From positions 264,567 to 328,566 of the forward strand of contig CAWJHV010000038.1 of the NCBI GenBank assembly GCA_963842795.1: a stretch of 64,000 bases of DNA, given 5' to 3'. Position 1 is the first letter of the stretch, and each line of letters opens with the position of its first letter. The position numbers were made by a program, and so were the translations under genes. This DNA is from WHSW01 sp963842795. Its GTDB lineage: Bacteria; Actinomycetota; Thermoleophilia; Solirubrobacterales; 70-9. The notes under the pieces are model-generated. The model saw only the letters and a list, made by a program, of their open reading frames with translations. It did not search any database and had not been told where the DNA came from. Below, piece after piece: positions 17,624 through 24,888 of the stretch.

Positions 17624-18220
17624 GTGTCCGCAACCGTTCTCTACATGTCCATGTCCCTGGACGGATTCATCGCCGGGCCAAACGAAGGACCGGGCAACGG
17701 GCTCGGCGACGGCGGGCACCGCCTGCACGAGTGGGCCCTGCCGGGCGCTGACGCCGACCGCAGGGCCATCACCGGCCTGGCCGGCGCCAACGGCCAGGTG
17801 GTCGGCGAGTTCATGGCCACCGGGGCGGTCGTCGCCGGCCGGGGGACCTTCGAGCCGGCCGGCGGCTGGGGCGGTGACCATCACGACGGCGTACCGATCT
17901 TCGTCCTCAGCCGCCGGGAGCCCGGCATCGACACGGGGCAGTGGCCGTTGGTCACCTATGTGAACGACGTCGGGACTGCGATGGCCGAGGCCAAGCGCGC
18001 CGCGGGCGACAGGAACGTCCTGGTCCACGGCGCCGCGACCGCGCAGCTCGCGCTCGCTGCCGGCCTCCTCGACGAGCTCGAGATCCATCTCATCCCGGTG
18101 CTCCTCGGCCAGGGGCGTCGCCTCTTCGACCACCTCGACCCCGAGCACATCGAGCTCGAGCGCACCCGGGTCCTCGAGGGGGACGGTGCCACCCATCTGC
18201 ATTACCGCGTCCGGCGTTAG
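17624..18220 (+). CDS. Dihydrofolate reductase-family (RibD C-terminal-like) protein, third copy
   Basis: This 198-residue protein starts at GTG 17624 with MSMSLDGFIAGPNEGPGNGL. It has VLVHGAATAQLALAAGLLDE as the NADPH loop and ends LERTRVLEGDGATHLHYRVR. The ribosome site GGAAGGAGAC precedes the start by about 4-5 nt. It resembles members in which the sequence runs ...PGNGLGDGGHRLHEW, distinct from the tandem pair at 9.6-10.7 kb. Substrate unknown. Confidence 0.85.
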   Translation: MSATVLYMSMSLDGFIAGPNEGPGNGLGDGGHRLHEWALPGADADRRAITGLAGANGQVVGEFMATGAVVAGRGTFEPAGGWGGDHHDGVPIFVLSRREPGIDTGQWPLVTYVNDVGTAMAEAKRAAGDRNVLVHGAATAQLALAAGLLDELEIHLIPVLLGQGRRLFDHLDPEHIELERTRVLEGDGATHLHYRVRR

Positions 18221-18297
18221 GCGAGCGCCCTTCGAGCCAGGTCGGCGTGGTCGTCGGCAACCTGCTCGGCGGTGATTTCCGAGGATCCAGATCCCGG

Positions 18298-18711
18298 TCA
18301 GTCGACCGCAGTTGCCTCCAGCATGACGAGGAGCTGCGCCGGTAGCTGGTTGACGCCGAGCAGGCTGGTCGCAAAGCGACCATCGGCGTTCCCGAAGCGC
18401 TCGTTGAGAGCTCCGAACTGCTTGAGGTACTCGTCGAGGTCCGTGGTGTAGACGTTGAGCCGCACGACGTTGGCGAGGGTCATGTCGGCGGCGGCCAGGA
18501 CGGCCTCCAGGTTGTCGAGGGCCATTTCGAGTTGCGCGGCCATGTCGCCCGGATGCTGCGCGTTGCCGTCGGCGTCCACGGCGTCCTGTCCGCTGCAGAT
18601 GAGCTGCCGCCGGTGCCCCTCGATCAGCACGGCCTGGTCGAATCCCAACCTGGTGGACCAGGGCCAGGGGTTGATCGGCGTTCGTTCCATGTTTCCGCTC
18701 AGGTCGCTCAT
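18298..18711 (-). CDS. RidA (YjgF/YER057c) family protein
   Basis: This 137-residue RidA-like protein has the typical ICSGQDAVDADGNAQHPGDM and DMTLANVVRLNVYTTDLDEY patterns. True RidA hydrolyses reactive enamine/imine intermediates with a C-terminal-half Arg. Here the corresponding region reads FATSLLGVNQLPAQLLVMLEATA, without the usual R-xxV Arg, so it may belong to a RidA-like subgroup with another role. The start has GGAGG 5 nt upstream. A 60-bp element identical in type to that before the MFS/sigma operon lies directly upstream. Confidence 0.85.
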   Translation of the reverse strand: MSDLSGNMERTPINPWPWSTRLGFDQAVLIEGHRRQLICSGQDAVDADGNAQHPGDMAAQLEMALDNLEAVLAAADMTLANVVRLNVYTTDLDEYLKQFGALNERFGNADGRFATSLLGVNQLPAQLLVMLEATAVD

Positions 18712-18738
18712 GCTGTCCTCCGGGTCAGGGGTGTCGTC

Positions 18739-18798
18739 GGCGGCGGGGTTGCCGCTCTGTCAGTAGGGATACGGCCGGGGCCGGAAATCCATCGCCCG
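18739..18798 (-). promoter_or_regulatory. Duplicated 60-bp promoter-like element, copy A (RidA gene)
   Basis: This block, read towards the RidA gene, matches the block at 21674-21733 at 51 of 60 positions without gaps by my alignment. The invariant cores on the minus strand are GATGGATTTCCG and GCCGTATCCCTACT. It ends 27 bp before the start codon and sits between the sigma-factor stop (18801) and the RidA start. A promoter or operator recognised by the neighbouring sigma factor is the simplest explanation; this is inference. Confidence 0.6.
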
Positions 18799-18800
18799 GG

Positions 18801-19814
18801 CTAGAGCTCGTCCGGGAGCCCGAAGCGCTCGAGCAGCTCAGGACCGAGGAACGTGGTGATCTCGGCGATTCCCTCCCGGTCGAGCGTGAGCACGGAGATG
18901 CTGCGCGCCTCGAACGTCTCCCGCTGTTCATCCCAGCGGTAGTTGCCGAACGCGAGCTGCCCGTTCGCGCGAGCTGGAACGAGTCGCCAGCGCTTGTCGC
19001 TCCCCAGCACGTCGGCTGTCAGGAAGGCGGTCACCGCCTCGCGTCCGCGGTACCAGGTAGACAGCGGCGGCATCGTCATCGCCCCGTCCGAGGCGAGCAT
19101 CTGAACGACCGCGTCGACATCGGCGCGTTCGAAGGCGTCGACGTACCGGTCGACCATCTTGCGCAGATCCTGGTCGTCGAGCGAGCGAAGCATGGCCTGC
19201 TGGCTGCGCTCGGGAAGCCGCTCGTCCACCGCCTTGTGGGCGCGCTGCAACGCGCTGTCGACCCCGGGCGGCGTCATCTCGAGAACCCCGGCCACCTCGC
19301 GCGCCGAGAAGCCGAGCACGTCGCGGAGGATGAGCACGGCGCGCTGGCGCGCCGGCAGGTGCTGGAGCGCCGCGATGAACGCGAGCTCGACGCTCTCGCG
19401 CTGCTCATAGCGCGCGTCCGGACCGGCCAACCCTTCCTCCAGGCCGAGCCTCTCATCGGGATAGGGCTCCACCCAGACCGATTCGACCAGCGGTTCGCCC
19501 AGGCCGTCGTGGGGGTCGGCAGCAGGGGCGTAGTCGATCGGAAGCACCCGCTTGGGCCGCCGCTCGATCGCCCGCAGGCAGGCATTGGTCGCGATCGCAT
19601 AGAGCCACGAGCGCAGCGAGCTTCGCCCCTCGAAGCTCTCGAGCCCACGCCAGGCGCGCAACAGCGCTTCCTGGAGGGCGTCCTCGGCATCGGTCACCGA
19701 ACCGAGCATCCGGTAGCAGTGGGCGTGCAGGGCGCGGCGGTGGGTCTCCGTCAGCCGGGCGAAGGCGTGCTCATCGCCTGCGCGCGCGGCCTCGAGGGTC
19801 CGGCGCTCGTTCAC
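18801..19814 (-). CDS. RNA polymerase sigma-70 factor, ECF type with C-terminal SnoaL-like domain
   Basis: This 337-residue extracytoplasmic-function sigma factor has region 2 at about residues 10-80 (HCYRMLGSVTDAEDALQEAL, then SWLYAIATNACLRAIERRP) and region 4 at about 130-190 (LPARQRAVLILRDVLGFSAR). A SnoaL-like C-terminal domain follows from about 205 onward (YVDAFERADVDAVVQMLASD). This matches the group whose C-terminal domain controls activity in place of an anti-sigma factor. GTG 19814 overlaps the stop of the VOC gene by 4 bp, so it is the last gene of the MFS-VOC-sigma operon and probably regulates itself through the duplicated element. Confidence 0.9.
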   Translation of the reverse strand: MNERRTLEAARAGDEHAFARLTETHRRALHAHCYRMLGSVTDAEDALQEALLRAWRGLESFEGRSSLRSWLYAIATNACLRAIERRPKRVLPIDYAPAADPHDGLGEPLVESVWVEPYPDERLGLEEGLAGPDARYEQRESVELAFIAALQHLPARQRAVLILRDVLGFSAREVAGVLEMTPPGVDSALQRAHKAVDERLPERSQQAMLRSLDDQDLRKMVDRYVDAFERADVDAVVQMLASDGAMTMPPLSTWYRGREAVTAFLTADVLGSDKRWRLVPARANGQLAFGNYRWDEQRETFEARSISVLTLDREGIAEITTFLGPELLERFGLPDEL

Positions 19815-20200
19815 GGGGTCCCCCGCACCGACGGACCCGGGCACTTGCGCTGCCAGAAGGCGATCTCGCCTCCAACCGGGGTGGCGACCACGCTCCGCCA
19901 CCCGGCCGGGCCCTCGCGCGGCTCCAGCAGGACGGACGCCCCGAGCTTGCGGGCCCGGCCGGTGGCCGCGGCGATCTCGGGGACCTCGACGTAGGGCAGC
20001 CACCGGGGGTGTCGGATATCGCATTCCACGACGCCACCTCCGAGTGGGTCGCCGAGCTCGATGCAGAGGTAGGAGCCGGCTCGCGTCTCGACCCGCTCGG
20101 GGTGCCAACCGCAGAGCTCCGCGTAGAGGTCGCGGGCCTGCGGCAGGTCACCCGTGTGGAGCTCCAGGTGGACGACCGGGTTGATGCGGGGCAGCGTCAT
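19811..20200 (-). CDS. VOC family protein in the sigma-factor operon
   Basis: This 129-residue glyoxalase-like protein contains HLELHTGDLPQARDLYAELC, then YLCIELGDPLGGGVVECDI and a C-terminal GEIAFWQRK with the Glu expected of a metal site. It lies 5 bp after the MFS stop and overlaps the sigma start by 4 bp. The position suggests it belongs to a response for detoxifying or sensing a small molecule exported by the pump. Confidence 0.85.
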   Translation of the reverse strand: MTLPRINPVVHLELHTGDLPQARDLYAELCGWHPERVETRAGSYLCIELGDPLGGGVVECDIRHPRWLPYVEVPEIAAATGRARKLGASVLLEPREGPAGWRSVVATPVGGEIAFWQRKCPGPSVRGTP

Positions 20201-20205
20201 CGCGA

Positions 20206-21651
20206 TCAGCTGCCGCCCGCGCCCTCCAGCGCCGGCACCCGACCGACCGGGAGCGGTTCGGCCGTCCGCCGGCGGCCCGGCAGGGCGAGGGCGACGATCG
20301 CACCGGCAAGCGACAGGGCGCCGGTCACGGCGATCGCGGGCGCGAACCCGTCGAGAAACGCGTCCGGTGAGGCGAAGCTGCCGGCGCCCGCGAACACCGC
20401 GACCCCGATCGCGATCCCGAACACACCGCCCAGCTCTCGCATCATGCTGTTGGCGCCGGCGGCCTTGCCGAGATCCTCCTTGGCGACGGAGCCGACCACG
20501 GAGTTCTGCGCCGAGGGGATCGCCATCGAGGCACCGATGCCGGCGACGATCGACGGCAGGACGAACTCGGCGTAGCTGAGCCCGGAGTCCGCGAGCAGCG
20601 CGATCCAGCCCATGCCGAGCGCCTGCAGGGACAGCCCGCCCACCATGAATGGCCGCTCTCCGAAGCGGTCGACCAGCTTGCCGACCAGCGGGGCGACGGT
20701 GATGAAGGTCGCGGTCCAGGGCATCAGCCGCAGGCCGGCATCGAGCGGCCCGTAGCCAAGTGCCGTCTGCAGCATCTGCGCGAAGAAGAAGACGCCGCCG
20801 AACAGCGAGGCGAGGGTGAAGAAGATCGCCACGTTGCCCGCCGCGAATGCGCGGGAGCCGAACAGGCGCATCGGCAGCATCGGCTGGGGCGCCCGCAGCT
20901 CGCGGGCGATGAACCCGCCCACCAGCAGCAGCCCTACCGCCAGCGCGCCGACAACCTCGAAGCTGCCCCAGCCGGCGGCGTTCCCACGCACGAGACCCCA
21001 GACCACCCCGAACGCGGCGGCGCTGATCAGCGCCAGGCCGGGCAGGTCGAGGCTCGTGTCGCCGCCGAAGCTCTCCTCGATCCGGCGGAAGACGAACGGG
21101 ATCGCGGTCAGGGCGATCGGCACGTTGATCCAGAAGATCCACTGCCAGTCGATGCCCTGGGCGATCGCTCCGCCGACCAGCGGGCCGCAGGCGACCGCGA
21201 TCCCGGTGACCGCGCTGAACAGGCCGATCGCCGCCCCGCGTCGCTCGGGCGGGAAGGCCGCGCTCAGCAGCGTCAGACCGAGCGTCAGCACCAGTGCCGC
21301 GCCGGCTCCCTGTACCGCCCGGGCTGCGATCAGGACGCCGACACTGGGTGCCAGCGCGCTCGCCACCGATGCCGCGGCGAACAGACCCAACCCGACCGCA
21401 TAGAAGGCGCGGCGACCGTACCGGTCGCCGAGGGCGGCGGCGGTGATCAGCAATACGGCGAAGCTCAGGTTGTAGGCGTTCACCGTCCATTCGAGCTGCT
21501 CGACCGAGGCTCCCAGATCGAGGCGGATCGTGCTCAGGGCGGTCGACACGACGAGCGTGTCCAGGGCCGCAATCAGCGAGCCGATCGCGGTCAGGGCGAC
21601 CACCCATGCGGTCGCCGATCGCTTGCCTGTCGATGTAGATCTCGAATTCAT
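20206..21651 (-). CDS. MFS drug/proton antiporter (DHA2/EmrB-QacA-like, 14 TM)
   Basis: This 481-residue membrane protein has about 14 hydrophobic helices. The DHA2 motif C-like and motif A-like signatures are present (ALDTLVVSTALSTIRLDLG in helix 1; LGDRYGRR between helices 2 and 3). Such pumps exchange drugs or metabolites for protons. It is the first gene of an operon with a VOC protein and an ECF sigma factor, preceded by the duplicated 60-bp element. The ATG at 21651 follows GGAAGGCGAGGAG. Confidence 0.9.
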   Translation of the reverse strand: MNSRSTSTGKRSATAWVVALTAIGSLIAALDTLVVSTALSTIRLDLGASVEQLEWTVNAYNLSFAVLLITAAALGDRYGRRAFYAVGLGLFAAASVASALAPSVGVLIAARAVQGAGAALVLTLGLTLLSAAFPPERRGAAIGLFSAVTGIAVACGPLVGGAIAQGIDWQWIFWINVPIALTAIPFVFRRIEESFGGDTSLDLPGLALISAAAFGVVWGLVRGNAAGWGSFEVVGALAVGLLLVGGFIARELRAPQPMLPMRLFGSRAFAAGNVAIFFTLASLFGGVFFFAQMLQTALGYGPLDAGLRLMPWTATFITVAPLVGKLVDRFGERPFMVGGLSLQALGMGWIALLADSGLSYAEFVLPSIVAGIGASMAIPSAQNSVVGSVAKEDLGKAAGANSMMRELGGVFGIAIGVAVFAGAGSFASPDAFLDGFAPAIAVTGALSLAGAIVALALPGRRRTAEPLPVGRVPALEGAGGS

Positions 21652-21673
21652 CTCCTCGCCTTCCCGGTCGCTC

Positions 21674-21733
21674 GACGGCGGAATTGCCGCTGTGTGAGTA
21701 GGGATACGGCGAGGGTCGGAAATCCATCGCTCG
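21674..21733 (-). promoter_or_regulatory. Duplicated 60-bp promoter-like element, copy B (MFS/VOC/sigma operon)
   Basis: This is the second copy of the element at 18739-18798, about 51/60 identical. It lies 22 bp before the MFS start codon in the same orientation. Conserved cores: GATGGATTTCCG and GCCGTATCCCTACT, with ACA.AGCGGCAA downstream. It would place the sigma gene under its own control. Confidence 0.6.
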
Positions 21734-21781
21734 ATCGCGAGCGACGCTTCGCTGGTCGCGTGATGCGGGAGCGCGTTGTGC

Positions 21782-22354
21782 CTAGAGGCCGAGCCCGCGC
21801 ACCCCGGGCTCGTCCCAACCCAGGTGGTGGGCGAGCTCGTGGCGCACCGTGCGCTCGACCTGCGCCCGCAGCAGCTCGGGATCGTGGCCGAAGTCCCGCT
21901 CGAGCGTGTCTTGGTAGATGACGATGCGGTCCGGATAGATGTCGCGGGCGATCGTGCCGCCGATGTAATGGCCGTAGGCGCGGTGCTCGTGACCGCGGCT
22001 GGAGACGGTCACCGGTGTGCGCTCGAGCACCTCGCGGAACGGCTCCGGCAGCTCGTCGAGAGCTTCCATCACCAACTCGTCGAACGCGCTGGGCGGCTGG
22101 TCGGGGGGCGGAAGCGAGGCGAGGGCCTCGCTGCGGTCGACCAGCCGCCGGAACTCAGGCTCCGGTACCTCCTTGCCGATCAATGCGACGGTCAGCCAGG
22201 CGGTGACGAGCACGATCGCGGCGGCACCGGCCAGCAGCGACAGGAGGTCCCCCAAGCCGCCGAACGACGGCGGGTTGAGGAGCAGCAACACGAGGCCCGT
22301 GATGAACGCGATCAACGCCGCCGCCCTCAGCGGTGGGCCAAAGGTTTCCCTCAT
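21782..22354 (-). CDS. Membrane-anchored zincin-like metallopeptidase
   Basis: This 190-residue protein has two hydrophobic N-terminal helices (AALIAFITGLVLLLL and LLSLLAGAAAIVLVTAWLTV). A cytoplasmic or external domain follows, ending in HELAHHLGWDEPG, the HExxH-xx-G-xxE/D minimal-matrix-metalloprotease-like motif. Immediately before it is the VTVSSRGHEHRAYGHYIGG region. Proteins of this small family have no known substrate. The frame is open to an ATG at 22387; ATG 22354 is preferred because it begins directly before the first membrane helix. The gene is divergent from the LysR gene. Confidence 0.75.
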   Translation of the reverse strand: MRETFGPPLRAAALIAFITGLVLLLLNPPSFGGLGDLLSLLAGAAAIVLVTAWLTVALIGKEVPEPEFRRLVDRSEALASLPPPDQPPSAFDELVMEALDELPEPFREVLERTPVTVSSRGHEHRAYGHYIGGTIARDIYPDRIVIYQDTLERDFGHDPELLRAQVERTVRHELAHHLGWDEPGVRGLGL

Positions 22355-22427
22355 GGGATGGAGGTTAGGGCGACGAATAGCGAGCAACCGACGGGGCGAC
22401 CCGACGCAATTTCATAGTTCTCACCGC

Positions 22428-22450
22428 AACGATCGTCTTCTACGATCGTT
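22428..22450. promoter_or_regulatory. Palindromic LysR-type operator overlapping the lysR -10
   Basis: AACGATCGT-N5-ACGATCGTT is a perfect 9-bp inverted repeat containing a T-N11-A core, the standard LysR-type binding box. It covers the TACGAT hexamer that lies 7 nt before the GTG start of the LysR gene. Binding would block that promoter, which predicts autorepression and possibly control of the divergent metallopeptidase gene. Confidence 0.6.
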
Positions 22451-22453
22451 GGC

Positions 22454-23338
22454 GTGGAGCTGCGGCAGCTACGAAGCGTCGAGGCGGTGATGCGGCATCG
22501 CCATTTCACGCGTGCTGCCGAGGAGCTCCATGTCACCCAGTCGGCGCTCTCGCACCAGATTCGACGTCTCGAACAAGAGCTGGGCACCCCGCTCTTCGAG
22601 CGCACCAGCCGCCGCGTCATTCCAACCGAGGCAGGGCAGGTGGTCGCCGTTCGAGCTCGCCGTGCCCTCGCCGAGGTCGAAGGCGCCCGCGCGGAGGTCG
22701 AGGAGCTTCGCGGCATCCGGCGCGGACGGGTCTGGATCGGGGCGCTCCTGCCCGCCGGCGATGTCGACGTCCCCGGGCTGCTCGCGCGCTTCAGCCAAGC
22801 GCACCCGGGCGTCGAGGTCGCCCTCCGTGAGGGCGTCGCCGCCGACATGGTGCGCCTGCTCGCCGCCGACGAGCTCGACGCCGCCTTCTGCCTGCTGGCC
22901 GGCGAGGTCCCCGACGAGCTCGCCGTCGAGCGACTGAGCCAGGACGAGGTGGTCGCCGCTTTCGCCCCCGACAGCGCGCCACCCGCTCCGCTGGTCGACG
23001 TGCCCAGGCTGGCCCGGGATCGGATCATCGCGCCCCGCCGCGGCTCGGCGATCACCACGGCGCTGGACCAGCGGTTCACGGACTCCGGCGAGTCACTCAG
23101 CCTCGCCCTCGAAAGCGGCGATCCCTTCCTCCTGCGCTCGCTCGCCGCCCGCGGTTTCGCCACCGCGATCCTCCCGCGCTCGCTCACCACCCTGGACGGG
23201 CCCGCCATCGAGGTGCGAAGCCTGCGGCCCGCGATCGAGCTCCCGGTGGCGCTCGTCTGGCGCCGCGAGCGCAACGTCCCACCGGCTGCGGGCGCGTTCA
23301 TCGACTTCGTCCGTCGCGAACTGGCCGAGCGTGGATAG
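22454..23338 (+). CDS. LysR family transcriptional regulator
   Basis: This 294-residue protein has an N-terminal winged HTH (residues 1-60: LRQLRSVEAVMRHRHFTRAA, SALSHQIRRLEQELGTPLFE) and a two-lobed effector-binding domain to the C-terminus. The GTG start gives the usual 'MELRQLR' beginning. Divergent from a membrane metallopeptidase, it has a perfect palindrome across its own -10 region. Its effector and target genes are unknown. Confidence 0.9.
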   Translation: MELRQLRSVEAVMRHRHFTRAAEELHVTQSALSHQIRRLEQELGTPLFERTSRRVIPTEAGQVVAVRARRALAEVEGARAEVEELRGIRRGRVWIGALLPAGDVDVPGLLARFSQAHPGVEVALREGVAADMVRLLAADELDAAFCLLAGEVPDELAVERLSQDEVVAAFAPDSAPPAPLVDVPRLARDRIIAPRRGSAITTALDQRFTDSGESLSLALESGDPFLLRSLAARGFATAILPRSLTTLDGPAIEVRSLRPAIELPVALVWRRERNVPPAAGAFIDFVRRELAERG

Positions 23339-23410
23339 GCTTCGCACGCGCGTTGGGGGACCCGCATTGGCCCGCTGCCTTTAGTCGATGACGCGCGCAA
23401 GGAGGTGTTA

Positions 23411-23881
23411 GTGGCGGACAACGAGCCGATCACGATCCTGATCGCCGACGACGACGAAGAGGATCGGCTCCTAAGCGAGGAGGCGATCACGGGTGCTCGC
23501 CTTGCCGCCGACGTGCGGTCCGTCGTCGACGGCCAGGAGCTGATGGATTACCTGCGTCGGAACGGCCGCTACGCCGGTCCGGACGCGGCACCGGTGCCGG
23601 GGCTCATCCTCCTGGACCTCAGCATGCCCAAGCTCGACGGCCGTGAGGCGCTGGCGGAGATCAAGGCCGACCCGGAGCTCAGGCAGATTCCGGTCGTGGT
23701 GCTGACGACGTCGAGCGCGGCCAGCGATGTCGAGCTCTCCTACAAGCTCGGCGCGAACTCGTTCATCAGCAAGCCGGTCACCTTTGCCGGGCTGGTCGAG
23801 GTGATGCGGGACCTCTCGCGCTACTGGTTGGAGATCGTCGAGCTTCCGCTCCGCGACCCACCAGGCGAACGCGGACCGTAG
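23411..23881 (+). CDS. Orphan response regulator receiver protein (Rcp1/CheY-like)
   Basis: This 156-residue single receiver domain has the acidic pocket in ILIADDDEEDRLL, the phospho-acceptor Asp in LILLDLSMPKLDG, Thr in VVLTTSSA and Lys in FISKPV. The loop after the phospho site and the 'DxSMPxxDGxEAL' pattern place it with the Rcp1-like regulators often paired with phytochrome or hybrid kinases. No kinase is adjacent. The GTG at 23411 is fixed by AGGAGG 5 nt upstream; the alternative start at 23405 would overlap that site. Confidence 0.88.
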   Translation: MADNEPITILIADDDEEDRLLSEEAITGARLAADVRSVVDGQELMDYLRRNGRYAGPDAAPVPGLILLDLSMPKLDGREALAEIKADPELRQIPVVVLTTSSAASDVELSYKLGANSFISKPVTFAGLVEVMRDLSRYWLEIVELPLRDPPGERGP

Positions 23882-23964
23882 GCGCGCCGGCGGCCCCTCT
23901 CGGCGACGACGCCGTCGCGGCCGCCGGGAAGAAAACGACATGATTCGGGGTCATAGGGGAGAGG

Positions 23965-24792
23965 ATGTCCCCTGACGACGGACAGCTGAGCGACGCCGAG
24001 CTCGGCGAGCTGGCGGCGTTCGCCGACGGCTCGCTGGCGCCGTCCGACCGCGCCCGGGTGGCCGCCCGGGTTCATCGCTCGCCCCGCCTTCGGGCCCTGG
24101 TCGACGAACAGCGCGCATCGATCGCCGCGGTCGAGCTGCTCGACGCGCGCGCGCCGGTGCCCCTGCACCGTCGCATCGCGGCCGGGCAGGCCCTGGCGAC
24201 CACGCCCGAGCCGCCGGTCGCAATAGAGCCCGGCCGGGCCCCGGCTCGCGGTCGTTTTCACCTGCCGCGCCCGGCGCTCGTCGGCGGCCTGGCCGCCGCG
24301 ATCGGCATCGCGGTGGTCGTTGCCGTGGTCCTGGTCGCCGGGTCGGGCGCACCGACCGTCGCCGAGACGGCCGAGCTCGCCGACCGCGGTGCCTCCGCGC
24401 CCGCCCCGGCCGTCGACGCGGGCGACTCGAACCTGCTCGCCGCGTCGGTCGGCGGGGTCGCCTTCCCCAACTACTCGAAGGCGTTCGGCTGGCGGGCAAG
24501 CGGCGAGCGCACCGACGAGCTCGACGGCCGCCGGGCAACGACCGTCTACTACCGCAGCCGCGGTCGCGAGATTGCCTACTCGATCGTCTCGGGGGAGGCG
24601 CTCGCCTGGCCCGGCGACGCGCGGCGGGCCGTCCGCGAGGGGATCGAGCTGCGCTCGCTGAGGCTCGAGGGTGCGACCGTGGTCACCTGGCGCCGCATGG
24701 GACGCACCTGTGTGCTCTCGGGCGCCGGCGTCAGCCGCGACGAGCTGCTCGAGCTCGCCGCCTGGATGGCCGAGGGCAGCGTCTCGTTCTGA
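23965..24792 (+). CDS. Anti-sigma-factor-like transmembrane protein
   Basis: This 275-residue protein has an N-terminal helical domain (LSDAELGELAAFADGSLAPS) like the zinc-less anti-sigma domain. A single membrane helix lies at about residues 109-131 (ALVGGLAAAIGIAVVVAVVLVAG), followed by an extracytoplasmic part (NYSKAFGWRASGERTDELDG). That part resembles a sensor domain ending with GRTCVLSGAGV. No sigma gene is adjacent, so its partner must lie elsewhere. Confidence 0.65.
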   Translation: MSPDDGQLSDAELGELAAFADGSLAPSDRARVAARVHRSPRLRALVDEQRASIAAVELLDARAPVPLHRRIAAGQALATTPEPPVAIEPGRAPARGRFHLPRPALVGGLAAAIGIAVVVAVVLVAGSGAPTVAETAELADRGASAPAPAVDAGDSNLLAASVGGVAFPNYSKAFGWRASGERTDELDGRRATTVYYRSRGREIAYSIVSGEALAWPGDARRAVREGIELRSLRLEGATVVTWRRMGRTCVLSGAGVSRDELLELAAWMAEGSVSF

Positions 24793-24888
24793 GTGCGGTT
24801 CTGACGTGCCGGTCTCGGGAATGCGAGGAAGGATCGGGCCGCGGCGGAGTCCTCACGGTCGAACCGACCATCTGACTGGAGGACCGCC

